A stretch of DNA of 64,000 bases from Coccinella septempunctata. Taxonomy: Eukaryota; Arthropoda; Insecta; Coleoptera; Coccinellidae. The stretch's first letter is position 1, and every line of letters starts with the position of its first letter. Below are positions 35,794 to 47,222 of this stretch, piece after piece. The translations under genes were made by a program, and so were the position numbers. The stretch covers positions 29,663,345 through 29,727,344 of the forward strand of contig NC_058190.1 in the NCBI RefSeq assembly GCF_907165205.1, given 5' to 3'. Under the pieces are notes generated by a model. The model saw only the letters and a program-made list of their open reading frames with translations, was not told where the DNA came from and did not search any database.

Positions 35794-37696
35794 CGAAAGT
35801 TCAGAAATGAACTTGCACACAGATAGCAACACATTTCATTTCTGATGGTTTTATTTTAACATATGACGGATCGTTGTCGCTGTTGAAAATTTCATTTCTT
35901 TGTACAGTTCTATGAAATGTGTCCATTTATCTACTATGGCTCTGAATACCTGCTCAATGCAGTGGAAATAAATTAATAAATGAATAAATAAATATTTCCA
36001 AACATAATGTCTTTGCATTTTTTAGGGATAGTTTTTTTTTTCTGATCATAAGTTGTAGATAGCGGTTTGCTCAATATATTGTCTTCGAGCTTATTCTTTA
36101 TTCGTCAAACTATTTTCTGATAGTTTCAATGGCAAGACCTAGTAAGAAGAGAAACAAGATTAACAAACGGGATCGCTGCAAAGAGTTATCGCCCTAACTG
36201 GTGAGTATTCCTGATCTAACGTCTAAAACGTCTAACATCCTAAACTTTCTCAGGTATAGAATTTCCCCAAAACCCTTCAGATGAAAAGTTGTCATCTGCC
36301 GCATATGTGATGATGTTCTAACGAAATCTTGTAAGAAGTTGTTCAAAGTTTTCGTACAGCCCCTAACTCAGACAGCGATATACGTGAAAATCCATTTCTC
36401 ATTGCAGAAGTTAGATTGGTGTTGAAATAATTGGCATGAATCAGTCTAATTAAGGAACAGTTTCGAATTAGTTCAAGGCTTGTCGTAACTTCGTGAAACA
36501 CTCAGTTATAATACACGATATGTTTCTTATTATTGAGTTAGTTCTGTAGATTCAGCTCTCATTTGTTTGATAATTTCAAACTAACTGATTGTAAGAGTGA
36601 AAAGTAAGTGATATATATCGAAGTCCTTTCACGCAAGAGTTGACATTGAGAAGAATTTCAAATACATATTTGTTTGGAATCAATAAAGTATATATCTATC
36701 TATTATAATTATTATATAATAAGAATATTGTTTTCAGTATTTTTTTCAATCGCCCTTACAAATATTAATGTTCTAATCTGCGCAATTTGAAAAGTAATTG
36801 TAGGACGATTTCAGAGTTAAAGCTTATCACAATTTCTGCACAAATAAAGAAATCACCCAGTATCTCTCAAAGGAAGAGCCTTAGCTAATATTCAGTAATT
36901 TTTTCTACCTCCCCTTCTATGTGGATTTATTTATAGACCACCCTATATCTATACTGGGTATAAAACTTCTCTCCATGTTTCTATCAGCTCTTTGTAATTT
37001 TTTATTGTATTAACCTTGATGCATTTCGTTGTTTTTTGAAGATTTTCAATTCATTCTCCATATTCCTAGTCATTAATAAAATAAATATTTTTAGGACTTA
37101 CTTTTGTATTTGAGACGAAAACAACTCTCAGATTCGATTCTTTTGTGCTCCTTATCATCCTTCCCTGTTATATTCTAAGAAGTATAATATTTATTGGTGA
37201 AAATGGACCCAAATATTTGAAAAAAAAATATTTGTATTCGTAGGACAGAAGCAACCTAAAAAAATTGTTTTATCTCCAGAGTTTTTTGCAAGGAACTTTC
37301 GAAATCGGATTATTTTTAAAATATCTCCAGAACTTTCCGGCGAGTCAACAGTTTCATGGGTAATTTCTAATCCTCGTCGCTTCCAAAACAATCACTCTAA
37401 TTGGTTATCAAGAACGACCTCGTTAAATGGAACTACAGGTATCTTCTGAAAGGAGGAATGAAAAAATCCATTTACAGGGAATGGTAGTATTCTTTCGGTC
37501 TCCTATGTGAGCGTGTTGAAATGTGACATTATTCCTTCTATCGAATTCCTTTTCACTCTAGTTCAATGGGATATTTCGACGATTCCTCCATTTCATGGTC
37601 TCTGCTCACATTCTAGGAGTGCATATTAAAGAAAAGGTATTCGCTCCGCACGTGTCTTCAATTTCCAAATATTGGTTTAGTCTTTCACGTATTGAT
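35794..37696. other. unassigned sequence
   Basis: A small (AAT)-rich stretch is at 35970-35990. See the separate entry for a short basic reading frame at 36129. Otherwise nothing supported. Confidence 0.4.
36129..36197 (+). CDS. doubtful 22-codon basic ORF beside a donor-like site
   Basis: The frame reads MARPSKKRNKINKRDRCKEL then SP and stop. A GTGAGTAT splice-donor-like site follows directly at about 36201. The strongly basic composition is unusual next to the surrounding random frames. I do not recognise the peptide. It may be chance, or part of an exon read in the wrong frame. Confidence 0.15.
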   Translation: MARPSKKRNKINKRDRCKELSP

Positions 37697-37730
37697 TGAA
37701 GTAAATAAAGACCTCTCTTTATTTACTTCA
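37697..37730. repeat. 15-bp perfect hairpin
   Basis: TGAAGTAAATAAAGA pairs perfectly with TCTTTATTTACTTCA around a CCTC loop. Confidence 0.7.
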
Positions 37731-37797
37731 GTTTTTTCTGCCTTTCAGTACTGAAGTCAAAGAAAGTCTCTCAGCTAACTCAAAAAATGCGCACATA

Positions 37798-38377
37798 TAC
37801 AGGGTGAATCCTGTTGAACTGTACCTACTTCATACATTGGTAGAGGACACTTGGCTTGTTCCAAAAATACCCCATATGCTGGGTCTTCAGCCGTTCGATT
37901 GGATTACGCAGGGCGATTTCCAGTTTCGGGTTATATATTGAAAATGCTCTAGTGGACGAACGAATGATTGAAAGCCCATCAAATTTGGTACATGGAAGGA
38001 CTACACTAATCCTCATACAGCAGATGTAACAGTTTATCAGTTTCCAGAACCGCACTCTAGGTTTTTCATCTTATCGGAAATCATATAGAAAATCATCTTG
38101 TAGATGGAAAAGTTTATAAACCTGTTATGGCAATTCAAACTACACTAAATACATTTTGAATAAGATTCATAAAAGTTCGTGGCACACCTACAGATTTAGA
38201 GAAAAAATCATTCGTTCGTACACTAGAGCATTTTCAAAATATGATCCAAAACAGGAAATCGCCCTGTATAATCCAAACGAATAGTTGAGGACCCAGCATA
38301 TGGGGTATTTCTGGAACCAGCTAAGTGTCCTCTACCTTTGTTTGAAGTATGTATAGTTCAACAGGATTCACCCTGTA
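37798..38377. mobile_element. 580-bp fold-back element, family H
   Basis: The left end TACAGGGTGAATCCTGTTGA pairs with the right end TCAACAGGATTCACCCTGTA. The arms pair further through GGTAGAGGACACTTGGCT and its partner AGCTAAGTGTCCTCTACC, then CCCCATATGCTGGGTC/GACCCAGCATATGGGG, over about 210 bp. The sequence between is unique and non-coding. Confidence 0.85.
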
Positions 38378-41004
38378 TATGTATTTAATCAACTAGCTTA
38401 TCAATGACAGCGATTAATGGTTGGGATATGGTAATGTTAATGTATGAGATCATAGAATGAATAGAGTGAAGTAGGGAATTAATTCTTGATTGCGAAAAAT
38501 TGACAAATTAGACATTAGAAAGACTATTCGACATGTGACATTTTGAGTAACTCATATTCATATCGTTCCGTAGGATATCTTATATCTATCAAGGAATTTG
38601 TGGAGCTGGTGGAAACCGAAGTTGTAGTATCGGTTACTCTCGAACGATTATCAGTTTTCTGCAAACTATACAGTTCATCTTTCCTCAATGCACCCGCTAC
38701 TCCGAAAATTCATGAAACCTACAAATGACATGATTATTCGGATGGCTGCAGAATACTTCTATGTTCTATTACCCATGACAATTATGCATTAATGAGAATC
38801 ATACCGTTAAGAGGGGTTATAATGTCGGAGGAAAAATTATTATTTATGTACCTATACACAAGATGGTGAATGCGCTAGGTATTGAATATTGATTTCATTC
38901 GAATTCTGATTGGAATTATTCATCCAATAATACCAAGTACATATATAATCTAAATCTAATAAACTTCAGTCGTCCTTCTGCTTGTTCTTCGTTATAGGCT
39001 GAATAAATGACAGATAAAATTGGACCTTCTAACTGTATATTATGAGCCAGCCATTGAGTCGGTTTTTTCGCATCTTCCTGAAAAATTACCCTAAAGAACT
39101 CATGGTGCCACACAGAGTGTTGGGCCTTGACATTAAGGTCAACAACAGAAAAATCATTCAATCGAATGAGGTTATAGCATTGACATGGTTTCGATATTAT
39201 GCGATCTCATCAGTGCAACCTGTCACTTCGGTAGAAAGGGCATGGAATTGACATAATACGATCAATTCTAGCAAGCGCTAGGGTGCTCTATCGATGGGTA
39301 TATACGTGTGTTTAAATTCTGATTATCCTTTTATGCTTTTAGACGTTCTATTTCATTTCACCATCACCAATGAGATTTTCACACCCGTTTTCACATAATA
39401 GTGACGACAATAGGCGTTCGCGTTTTTATTGGTGGGACCATTTTCGACCGTTAATGGCTGACAATGCTTACACTGAGAGAAGAGATTCTTAAATTAAGCT
39501 TATTAACATTAGATGAATCCTGGATTGGAATACGGCACTTTTCACTGGCCTAAGATAATCAATTGAAATTTGGAAAGTTTCTGAAACATACTTTCAAAAT
39601 GTTTGAAATTGTACGATTTAGACTATTTAAAAGTTTTCATACCCATTAGGCCTTTAGTGGGAATGAGTTATGTTCATCTATATTCATTTAACTATTTTTG
39701 CTGGACAGTTCAGCGTCTCTGAAATATTTCTCATGACGAATCCACTTCGTATTCACATTCATTCCACCAGGAGAACTCCGACCAACGTTCTCACCTTGAA
39801 AATAAACTGAATCATAGTAATTTATTCATAAGCGTGTTGAATAGCTATTAACTTGCTACCTTAGAAATTAGGAATACATTGAAGCATCGGAAATAACTAC
39901 AAAGTATGTACATAGCTACATATATGAAAATAGAAGAGCAGTTTATTTTTAATTTGGTTCAAATTCGTTTCTTCATACTGAAAATTATTTGAAAAACTTT
40001 GAAAATCTTTACCAATTATTCAACAGAATATTTTTTCATGTGTAATTTTCAAGAAATTGTCTCTGATGCCCCTATTTAAAAGCAATGTGGATAATTGTTA
40101 ATAATTTTTGAACATTTTCGATTCCTAGTTGAGTTTCAGTATATATTATCTTTTTGTCTCTGAAATAGGACGATATGTGGTCTCCTTCTCTCAGTTCCTG
40201 TTTCCTCATCTTTCTGTAGAAGTGAATATATTGGGCGTGAAATGAGGGTAATTTGCACAGAATAACTTGAGCTTTAGTTATTCGATTACACACGGGCGTG
40301 AGTTACTGGGGCTCGGGGAAAATATAGTTTATTGAATCCTCATGTAAAATAACTTGATTACGTAAATTTGCAATTGGATTATAAATAAAAACAACAATAA
40401 TAATATTCACCAAATCTTTTCATCAAGAAAGTTACACAGCACATCTCATATTGGAGCGATATAAGTTTATTACAAAATGGAGAATGCGCAGGTACCGAAT
40501 TCACTGTTCTTTAACTTTATATTGAAAAATATGGGCGAATTCCTCAGAAATTTTTAGGATATAAACAGGTAGTAGGTATTCCTAGTTAATTTATTGAATT
40601 TTGAAGTTGGATCTGTAGATTTAATCTCCCGAAAAAACAACATTTCTGAATGCATTCTACCCATATTTTTACCACAATAAATTTAAGCTCTTCACTCGTT
40701 CTTGAAGTTGAAATTATTAATTATTAATCATAGGTTGAGATATACAAGATGTTTCACCAGTGGTTGGCCATAGGCTAGTGGTGAATGAGGGTCATTCAGG
40801 CCTCTCAGAAGAATTGCTTCTCTTGTACCCAAAGGCCTTTAGTTTCAATGATACAGGATGATTTCAATGAAATTTGTGGGCTTGTTGACTTCCAATTACT
40901 CTTCAAGTTGGCACATGCAATTTCAATAGTTCAGGACAGTCTTCAGAATTTTGAGATTTATCTTTCTGATATCAAAATCAATTGAAAAACTTTCGTTCTC
41001 AGAA
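38378..41004. other. unassigned sequence
   Basis: No supported gene. Facing frames at 38916-39251 are open on both strands but hold no domain I recognise. 40.0-41.0 kb is ordinary AT-rich sequence. Confidence 0.4.
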
Positions 41005-41745
41005 TTGAGAAAAGAAGATTTTTGTCAATCAAATTCTATTTTCACTTCGCATGGCACACTTGTGCAAAAGAGAAAAGAACGAAATCATATTTCATATTCA
41101 TTTTTGAATATAATATACGGTCCTCGTCCAATTATTATAATATTATTTTCATTGTCACTTGCCAATATTTTGTCTATCAAAAGCCCTCCCTTCGATTATT
41201 TTTCATTCCGAAATGTCAATCAAGCACGTTTCACAAAATATATTATTGATCTATGAATTCTTTCGAAATTATCAAATACATATTAGAAATAATGGTGGGT
41301 AAGTACGATCTAGGAAAATGTATTATTTCGTGAGTGTGTTTGCTTTACAATATAAAGAAATTCGTATTGCTCAGAAATTTTGGATTTTTTGTACACTGAA
41401 TATTCATTATATGAATTGATTTCGAAGAAGGAATCTGCCTAAGATTTGATGATTTCGAAAGAATTCATAGTTCAACAATACATTCCTCAAATATAACACC
41501 GTACCTACTTGAACACTTGGTGTGTGTTGATGATTCAGAATGATAAATGATTGAAAAGAGGGCTTTTATTATTCAAAATCTCGGCAGGTAACATTGAAGA
41601 TTCTGACTAAATAATTAAAAAGAGGATAGTATTCTGAAAAATATTATTTCTTTCGTTCGTTTCCCTCTTGGAACAAATGTGCCATGCGAAGTCAAATTCA
41701 AAAATCTGATTCAGAAAAATATGTTTTATTCAATTCTAAAGGCCT
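41005..41745. mobile_element. about 740-bp palindrome (fold-back)
   Basis: The left half (41005-41275) and right half (41440-41745) are inverted copies. Paired blocks are ACTTCGCATGGCACA with TGTGCCATGCGAAGT, AAAAGCCCTCCCTTCGAT with its diverged partner near 41555, and CTATGAATTCTTTCGAAATT with ATTTCGAAAGAATTCATAG. The outer ends lack the CAGGGTG motif. No gene. Confidence 0.7.
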
Positions 41746-42760
41746 AGAATTCACCATTAGAATAGGGCCAACCAGTCGTGGAGCCCTGTAAACCATGTTA
41801 TCATGGAGAAAGATGTATCATTACTCTTATGTCAAAATCTCGGTCGAAATTAATTTAAATTCTAACAGAATTGAACTTTCACGCAATGTGTCAACTCTCC
41901 ATAGACTGTCATTGTGAACGAATATTCTCATTAGAGCCTCGTTGAATTGCTTTCATCCGAGGTGAATTTTCAACTTCAAACAGTATGTACAGGCTGCAAT
42001 TTTGCGTCACTTCATATTTCCAGCATGCATTCAATGCGGCAACTAACAAAATTGAAAAGAGGATATAATTCTCTTGGGAGCCTTTGTTCTCTGTCAAATA
42101 TTACCCGATTTTCCACTAGGCCACAGGGACAATAATGATGAATTGGTATAGCGGAAAACTACCGACAAGAATTGCATCAGAGTAGTAGTTTGTAATGTGG
42201 GGAAATGAAAATCCCCGTTTTCATATTTCCATATGAAAATCGACGAAGTTCAACAGTTATTTTCGTTCAAATGCTGCTAGAATTAGCAGCTCTTTTATTT
42301 ATGAATGATCAAAATTCCATAATTCCTGCAAATTTTATTCTATTGTGATGAGTTTAACGTTTAATTAACTTCGAAATTTTACATATATTATATAAGAGCT
42401 AAAAGTCAAAAACTTAAACTTTTAGAAAGTTAGAACTCGATTAATGTAAGTTATCCCCATTATTGAATCCATTTTAATTTTCTTTTCCAACTATGTAGTA
42501 GTCTTTCCGTCGTTTTTCTTGTCAATATATGAAAAATACAAAAATCAATAGAAATTTTATTGATATATTGAACTGCATATGATATAAAGAAAAAAATTCA
42601 ATGGTAATTATAAAAATAACTTTTATTTATTTCGGTATAAGCATAAGTGAATATATAATATGTATTAATGTATTTAGAACACATAGTTAAAATCTAAAGA
42701 AATACGCCATGGAAGAAAATATATTATTTTCAATTGTGCCGACAGAACACCAACCTTCAA
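41746..42760. other. unassigned sequence
   Basis: Nothing supported. Confidence 0.45.
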
Positions 42761-42764
42761 AACT

Positions 42765-42960
42765 GCAATAACCACTTGAATATGCATTGTGATAACGAAA
42801 CACGAGTGTTAATTACACTCGTAACCACTACAGCAGTGGTTAAATGACTGTGAAAATCATGTAATTTAGTTTTTTGGTTTTATTATGGATTTTCATCCAG
42901 GATTGGTCACATCAATTCTACATCTGGTTGAAAATTATTGAATAGAGTATCCATAAAATG
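42765..42960 (+). repeat. diverged relative of the 43.4-kb hammerhead-like repeat
   Basis: It contains TGTGATAACGAAACACGAGT, then two small hairpins (ACGAGTGT/ACACTCGT and TAACCACT/AGTGGTTA), then TATGGATTTTCATCCAGGAT. The last block is also found after the 43.4-kb unit. The CTTGAATATG segment replaces the CCTGAAGATG of the better copy. Confidence 0.5.
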
Positions 42961-43364
42961 ATGTTTCAAAAACTATTCAAACAGAAGTTCACTAAAGGAA
43001 ATAGAGGTGTTGAGAAAGTAAACCGCCATACGTTAACCATGGATTGAAAAGTGAAAAATAACCCTACTTTTCTTGATGAACTATAGGCCATGCCATAAAG
43101 GCTTCGTTTCGAATTACAGTGTATCAAACTTTAATAGAAAAAACTTATTGAAAAAACAGTACATTTCGTCCAAAATGCATTATTTTAATTAGTAAGACAA
43201 TCCGCCCTTTTGTTGTAAGTTGGCTTTGACAAAACGAAACGATATGTTGCTTACCATAAGGCATAATTTACAAAAATGTAACGTGAATACCTACTTTTAG
43301 AAGCGCCCTTCAGAAGTAAAGAAAAAAAATTCGAGCAATTCTTGTAGACACGACTGTTGTATTC
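42961..43364. other. unassigned sequence
   Basis: Nothing supported. Confidence 0.45.
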
Positions 43365-43509
43365 GAACTTGAAATAGATTATATGATTTTCACACAATGT
43401 ATTTTAAACCACAACAAGTGTTTCGCTATCACAATAGCATCTTCAGGTGTGTGAAGGTGTCGTGGTTTAAAACTCATTTTGTGAAAATAGTATAATCTGT
43501 TTCAAGTTC
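43365..43509. mobile_element. 145-bp palindromic Penelope-terminus-like unit
   Basis: The outer arms are inverted: GAACTTGAAATAGATTATAT at the left and ATAATCTGTTTCAAGTTC at the right. They pair on through TTTTCACA/TGTGAAAA and TTTAAACCAC/GTGGTTTAAA. The inner part holds a hammerhead-like core on the minus strand. Relatives lie at 2563 and 42765. Confidence 0.6.
43409..43453 (-). ncRNA. hammerhead ribozyme-like motif, degenerate
   Basis: Read on the minus strand the core is CUGAAGA, matching the CUGANGA consensus. A 5-bp stem II follows (GCUAU/AUAGC, loop UGUG), then GAAAC. Stem I could form from CACAC and GUUGUG with one bulged U. Stem III would be minimal, and one extra base lies at the foot of stem II. 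This arrangement resembles the small hammerheads known from Penelope-like elements; activity is unproven. Confidence 0.45.
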
Positions 43510-44599
43510 AATTTTGGATTTTCATCAAGTATCGGCCACATAAATTCAATATTAAAAGTAATTTGTAATTGTGTATTAGTTTAAAACATCAATTTTGCTC
43601 TTTCAATTTGGTTCTTCAATTTAATTTTAATACCGAAATCATGCCGTTTTGGCCTAAAGTTTATGAAGAAAAAAAGAGTTATTTTTTGATTCATTCATCG
43701 TTAACTTGTGACGGTTAACTTGCTGAATATTCCGCCTCGATTTCAATTATGCAAAAGAGAAAAAGAGTGATTGCAAATGTATTGTTTATTGTGTATGGAA
43801 ATTTGACATTTGTACTACTCTACACGTACTGCTTATTTGCACCTCAACAACACATTATACCAAATTGTTCGCTAGTATTTTTGTTGTTTCCAGCTTGCCC
43901 CTTATATATTACGTGGTACACACTCGCCACGTTCAATGTTTCGATGAGATCACCAATAAAACTTCAATTTCATCCCTGAAATAAAAAAATATTGTCGAAA
44001 ACTCGTATGGAACATGTAGGTGAATGGTTTTTGGATAGGTTCGTTTATTGATTCGCGCCAGCATATCTTCAAACACACAGTGTGTTTGTTGTTTCATTTC
44101 GGCGGCATTATGTACGAAATATGTGCATTGAACGTTTAAGGGCATTCGTGAAAAATAAATAGAGGTATGTACTTACTTCTGAATTCGGATCGTGATTTCC
44201 CAGAGGAACAGGAAAAATATCTATAGTCTGACTGTTTTCCTCTACACAGAAGCTAGATGATGAAATCGATAGAAAATTTTCTTTAAAACATGCTCAATAA
44301 AACTGATTCGATATATTTATAGATAAGCAACTATTCATATGCAGGATAAGTCTTTGAATATATTCTAACAACAGATTCTTGAGATTTTCTAATGTGTGAT
44401 ATTGTGAGGTTAATTCTGTGAATCTTTCGAACAGAGTTGCATTCAGCCAAAGTTCTCAATTTTTCGAATTTCACAGATATTTTTATTTTTGAATATCTTG
44501 AATATAAGTTACTCGAAAACGTTTAGGTTTACGAAAAAATACGAAGAATACTTTTATTTTCCAGAATCCTTAAATATCCATTAGTAACCGATTCAAGAG
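43510..44599. other. unassigned sequence
   Basis: Nothing supported; the frame at 43749-43979 is hydrophobic but unrecognised. Confidence 0.4.
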
Positions 44600-44893
44600 T
44601 TGGGTTATTTGAATTTCCGATATTTTCATGCTATGTAATGGTCATCAAAGAAACTGGAAGATTTGGGTGGAATTATCTGTTCGGAGGGGAGTGATCGATG
44701 GGAAATTATATTCCGAAAACCATTCCAGTCAATAAAATCGTTTGTAAGATATAATTGACAATTATTTTTTAAAGAATTTTCAACAGCCTATATCTTTTCA
44801 AGAGCCTAATAGGAAAATATGGTAGAGGAAAAAAGGTGTTTTTTTTGACCTAAGGATTTTTCTCTTAAAATATATGTACGAAAACACACTCTG
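44600..44893 (+). mobile_element. partial copy of fold-back family C
   Basis: It matches 35520-35793: AATGGTCAT, AAACTGGAAGA-TTGGGTG, TTTTCAACAGCCTAT and GACCTAAGG, ending ATATGTACG and CTCTGTATA. Only one end is present. Confidence 0.6.
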
Positions 44894-45991
44894 TATAACA
44901 GGTTATACAAAGTCCTTATAAAAAATACTTATGAATGCCTATTAGATCGCCAAGTGTCGCATTACAAAAAGCTAAATTATTTTATGTCCAATTTTACTAT
45001 CCATATCTATAGGATGTGAGTAAGAATAAGCAAAAATAAAAAACGATCCGAAATAGCGAAAACTGTTTAGATATCACAGCAGCTGTTACTATCCTAATTG
45101 ATCGATATGATTTCCTCGACAACTTCGAGGGGTTTATAGATGAATGCCTGAGAAGTTTGCTGCTTTTGCACTGAAATGCAAAAAATATCCAAATTTAAAT
45201 AGTATACTGTTAGTAATACGTCAAGAAGATAGCATACCTACTGGTGAAGGTTGCTCAGTAACTATGTCATCAAACTTGAAAAAGACTCTAAACGTCAACT
45301 GGAATAGAAATGTGAAGAATTTTTTTGTTAACTCAGCTCTGCTGGGGACAACCTAACTTTTGCGCCTCTTCGAACAATATGTTTCTTCATCTAACTAAAC
45401 AATTGAATAATACTCGAATAGAAGCGTCGAAAGCAAAACCCTTCGTTTCTCTGATAATGAATTCATGTTAATCTGACAGTTTGCGTGAAGGGGCTTGCCG
45501 TACAGAAGAGTTAAAAATGGTAAAAAAGCGTATCAGATTTTTAGAGGATATGTTAATTGGACCCAAAGGAAGATACTTCTCAAGACACTGACAATTCGTA
45601 CGTGACGCAAGGCCTCAGTTGTCCTTTGAAAATGCAAAAAAAATATTTACTTGTACATACTCGAGGGTGTGCGATTTTCATACAGATGTTCATTCTTGGT
45701 GTTGCTGTGTTGATCTGACACTAATCTGGGAGCTTTTCTTAATCTGACAGTTTAAAGATTATAACAAGGCATTTTTTTAAATATTTCTCTTCCTGTACCT
45801 CTAATTGGTTCTGTATTCATAATGAAAGTTGTAGATAATAAAATTCTATACAACTTTTGTCTGAAGCAATTTTACATACCCTTAACCGTTTTCGAGTTAG
45901 AGGGCGATAAGGGCGAGGAGCTAAGCAACACATGCGAAAGGCCAAGGTTAATGTAGAAACCCCTGTCTAATATACATTCATTATAAACATA
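44894..45991. other. unassigned sequence
   Basis: An open frame at 45144-45356 is unrecognised. Nothing supported. Confidence 0.4.
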
Positions 45992-46751
45992 TGTTACGGG
46001 CAATGTAATTATTTAGGTCAGTATTCATAATGCTTGGTTATTATGAATAATGACCATTAAAATCGGGCAATTTGATAAATTTGAATTACTTTACAATAAT
46101 TTCTCACATTGCTCGGTCATTATAAATACCGCTATTATTTCTTTGGGCACTTTGATTAATTGACACCAAAGGGACAACCTATGTGAAAAGAATGGCGAAG
46201 ATATTCCACAGATAGAGATTTAACTAAGAGAATGTGCAAGATTGTCATCCAAGACAGGCTATAGTCGATGTGGCTGTAAAGGTAGCTGTATATCCGACGA
46301 GCGTAAGTGTCGTAAAGAAAAAAAGCTATGTAACTCGAAATGTCACCAAAGTGGAAGCTGCTCTAATGAATAGAGCCTGTATTGCTACGTATTGACATTT
46401 TGTGTGAATATAAATTTGAAAGTACGTACTTATCTAATACTTTAGTTTTATTTGGACTTACGTTTTGTTTGTACTTATTTCATCCCACCTGTTTGTTTGT
46501 CAGCATGTGAAATTTTATTTGTTATGTTTTGTTTGTTACTTTGTCAGTCAGGTATGGAAAAATTTGTTATTTTTTATAAGAAATATGAATAATATATAAT
46601 TTTCAAATTGCCCACCTGATTTTTAGCATTATACATAATAACCGGGCAATGTAATATTTTCAACATAATTTATCATTTTGTCATATCCTTTTGGGCACTT
46701 TTTAAATTGCCCGGGCATTATAAACAATGCCCAATTATTTACATTGCCCGT

Positions 46752-46755
<4 letters not shown>
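45992..46755. mobile_element. 764-bp Ginger-like mini-element
   Basis: The left end TGTTACGGGCAATGTAATTA and the right end ATTTACATTGCCCGTAACA are inverted over at least 17 bp. The ends start TG and finish CA, as in Ginger and retroviral-type integrase substrates. GGGCAAT/ATTGCCC motifs recur inside (about 46062, 46644 and 46706). A short piece of integrase-like coding sequence remains at 46232-46372. The element is thus an internally deleted derivative. Assignment to Ginger is inference from the ends and that protein module. Confidence 0.6.
46232..46372 (+). pseudogene. Cys/His-rich C-terminal module of a Ginger/KRBA2-type integrase
   Basis: The 46-residue frame starts after an in-frame TAA and reads LRECARLSSKTG, then CGCKGSC, then RKCRKEKKLCNSKCH, then SGSCSNE and stop. 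The spacing (C-x-C-x3-C, then C-x6-C-x3-CH and C-x-N) resembles the Cys/His-rich tail I associate with KRAB-A-domain-2-like integrases and Ginger DNA transposons. No integrase core is present upstream, so it cannot act as a transposase. It lies inside a TIR element on the plus strand. The stop sits at the usual place for the end of such a protein. Confidence 0.6.

Positions 46756-46830
<75 letters not shown>
46754..46830. repeat. (TA)n followed by about 35 T
   Basis: About 20 TA units adjoin the right tip of the Ginger-like element and run into an unbroken T tract. Any reading frames across it are artefacts. Length is likely unreliable and variable. Confidence 0.95.
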
Positions 46831-46831
<1 letters not shown>

Positions 46832-47001
46832 TACACACCTATAAGGGGGAATTATATCAACGACTGTCGGGCTTTCGCCAAGGCATTCGTTGTTGCTACG
46901 GACCTTGCAGAAACTTCCTCACAATCCGAGTTGTATAAAGGATCACTTGTTTCTGTGCTTGTGATATTATATTGAGGTCTAGCTTTAAACGCTCTGTGTT
47001 C

Positions 47002-47004
<3 letters not shown>

Positions 47005-47060
<56 letters not shown>
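47005..47060. repeat. (AT)28 microsatellite
   Basis: A pure AT dinucleotide run of about 56 bp. Confidence 0.95.
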
Positions 47061-47064
<4 letters not shown>

Positions 47065-47162
47065 CGAAAATGTTCAAACGTAGAAAAAATTGCTTCGGAC
47101 AAAATTTGTAGAAAATGCCCTACAACTTTCACCATGAATTCGAAAACATTGATTTTTGTGAC

Positions 47163-47222
47163 ATTTATTTATTTATTTATTTATTTTTTTATTTATTTAT
47201 TCATTTATTTATTTATTTATAT
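47163..47222. repeat. (TTTA)n microsatellite
   Basis: About 15 TTTA units with two interruptions. Confidence 0.95.

Noticed and set aside
38916..39251. Overlapping open frames on both strands
   Set aside because: Neither protein has a recognisable domain, splice context or repeat copy. Overlapping frames of this size occur by chance.
43749..43979. Hydrophobic 76-codon frame
   Set aside because: No recognised family, and hydrophobic runs arise easily from T-rich DNA.
46629..47135. Frames rich in KKKK and IYIYIY
   Set aside because: They are translations of the T-tract and TA microsatellites.
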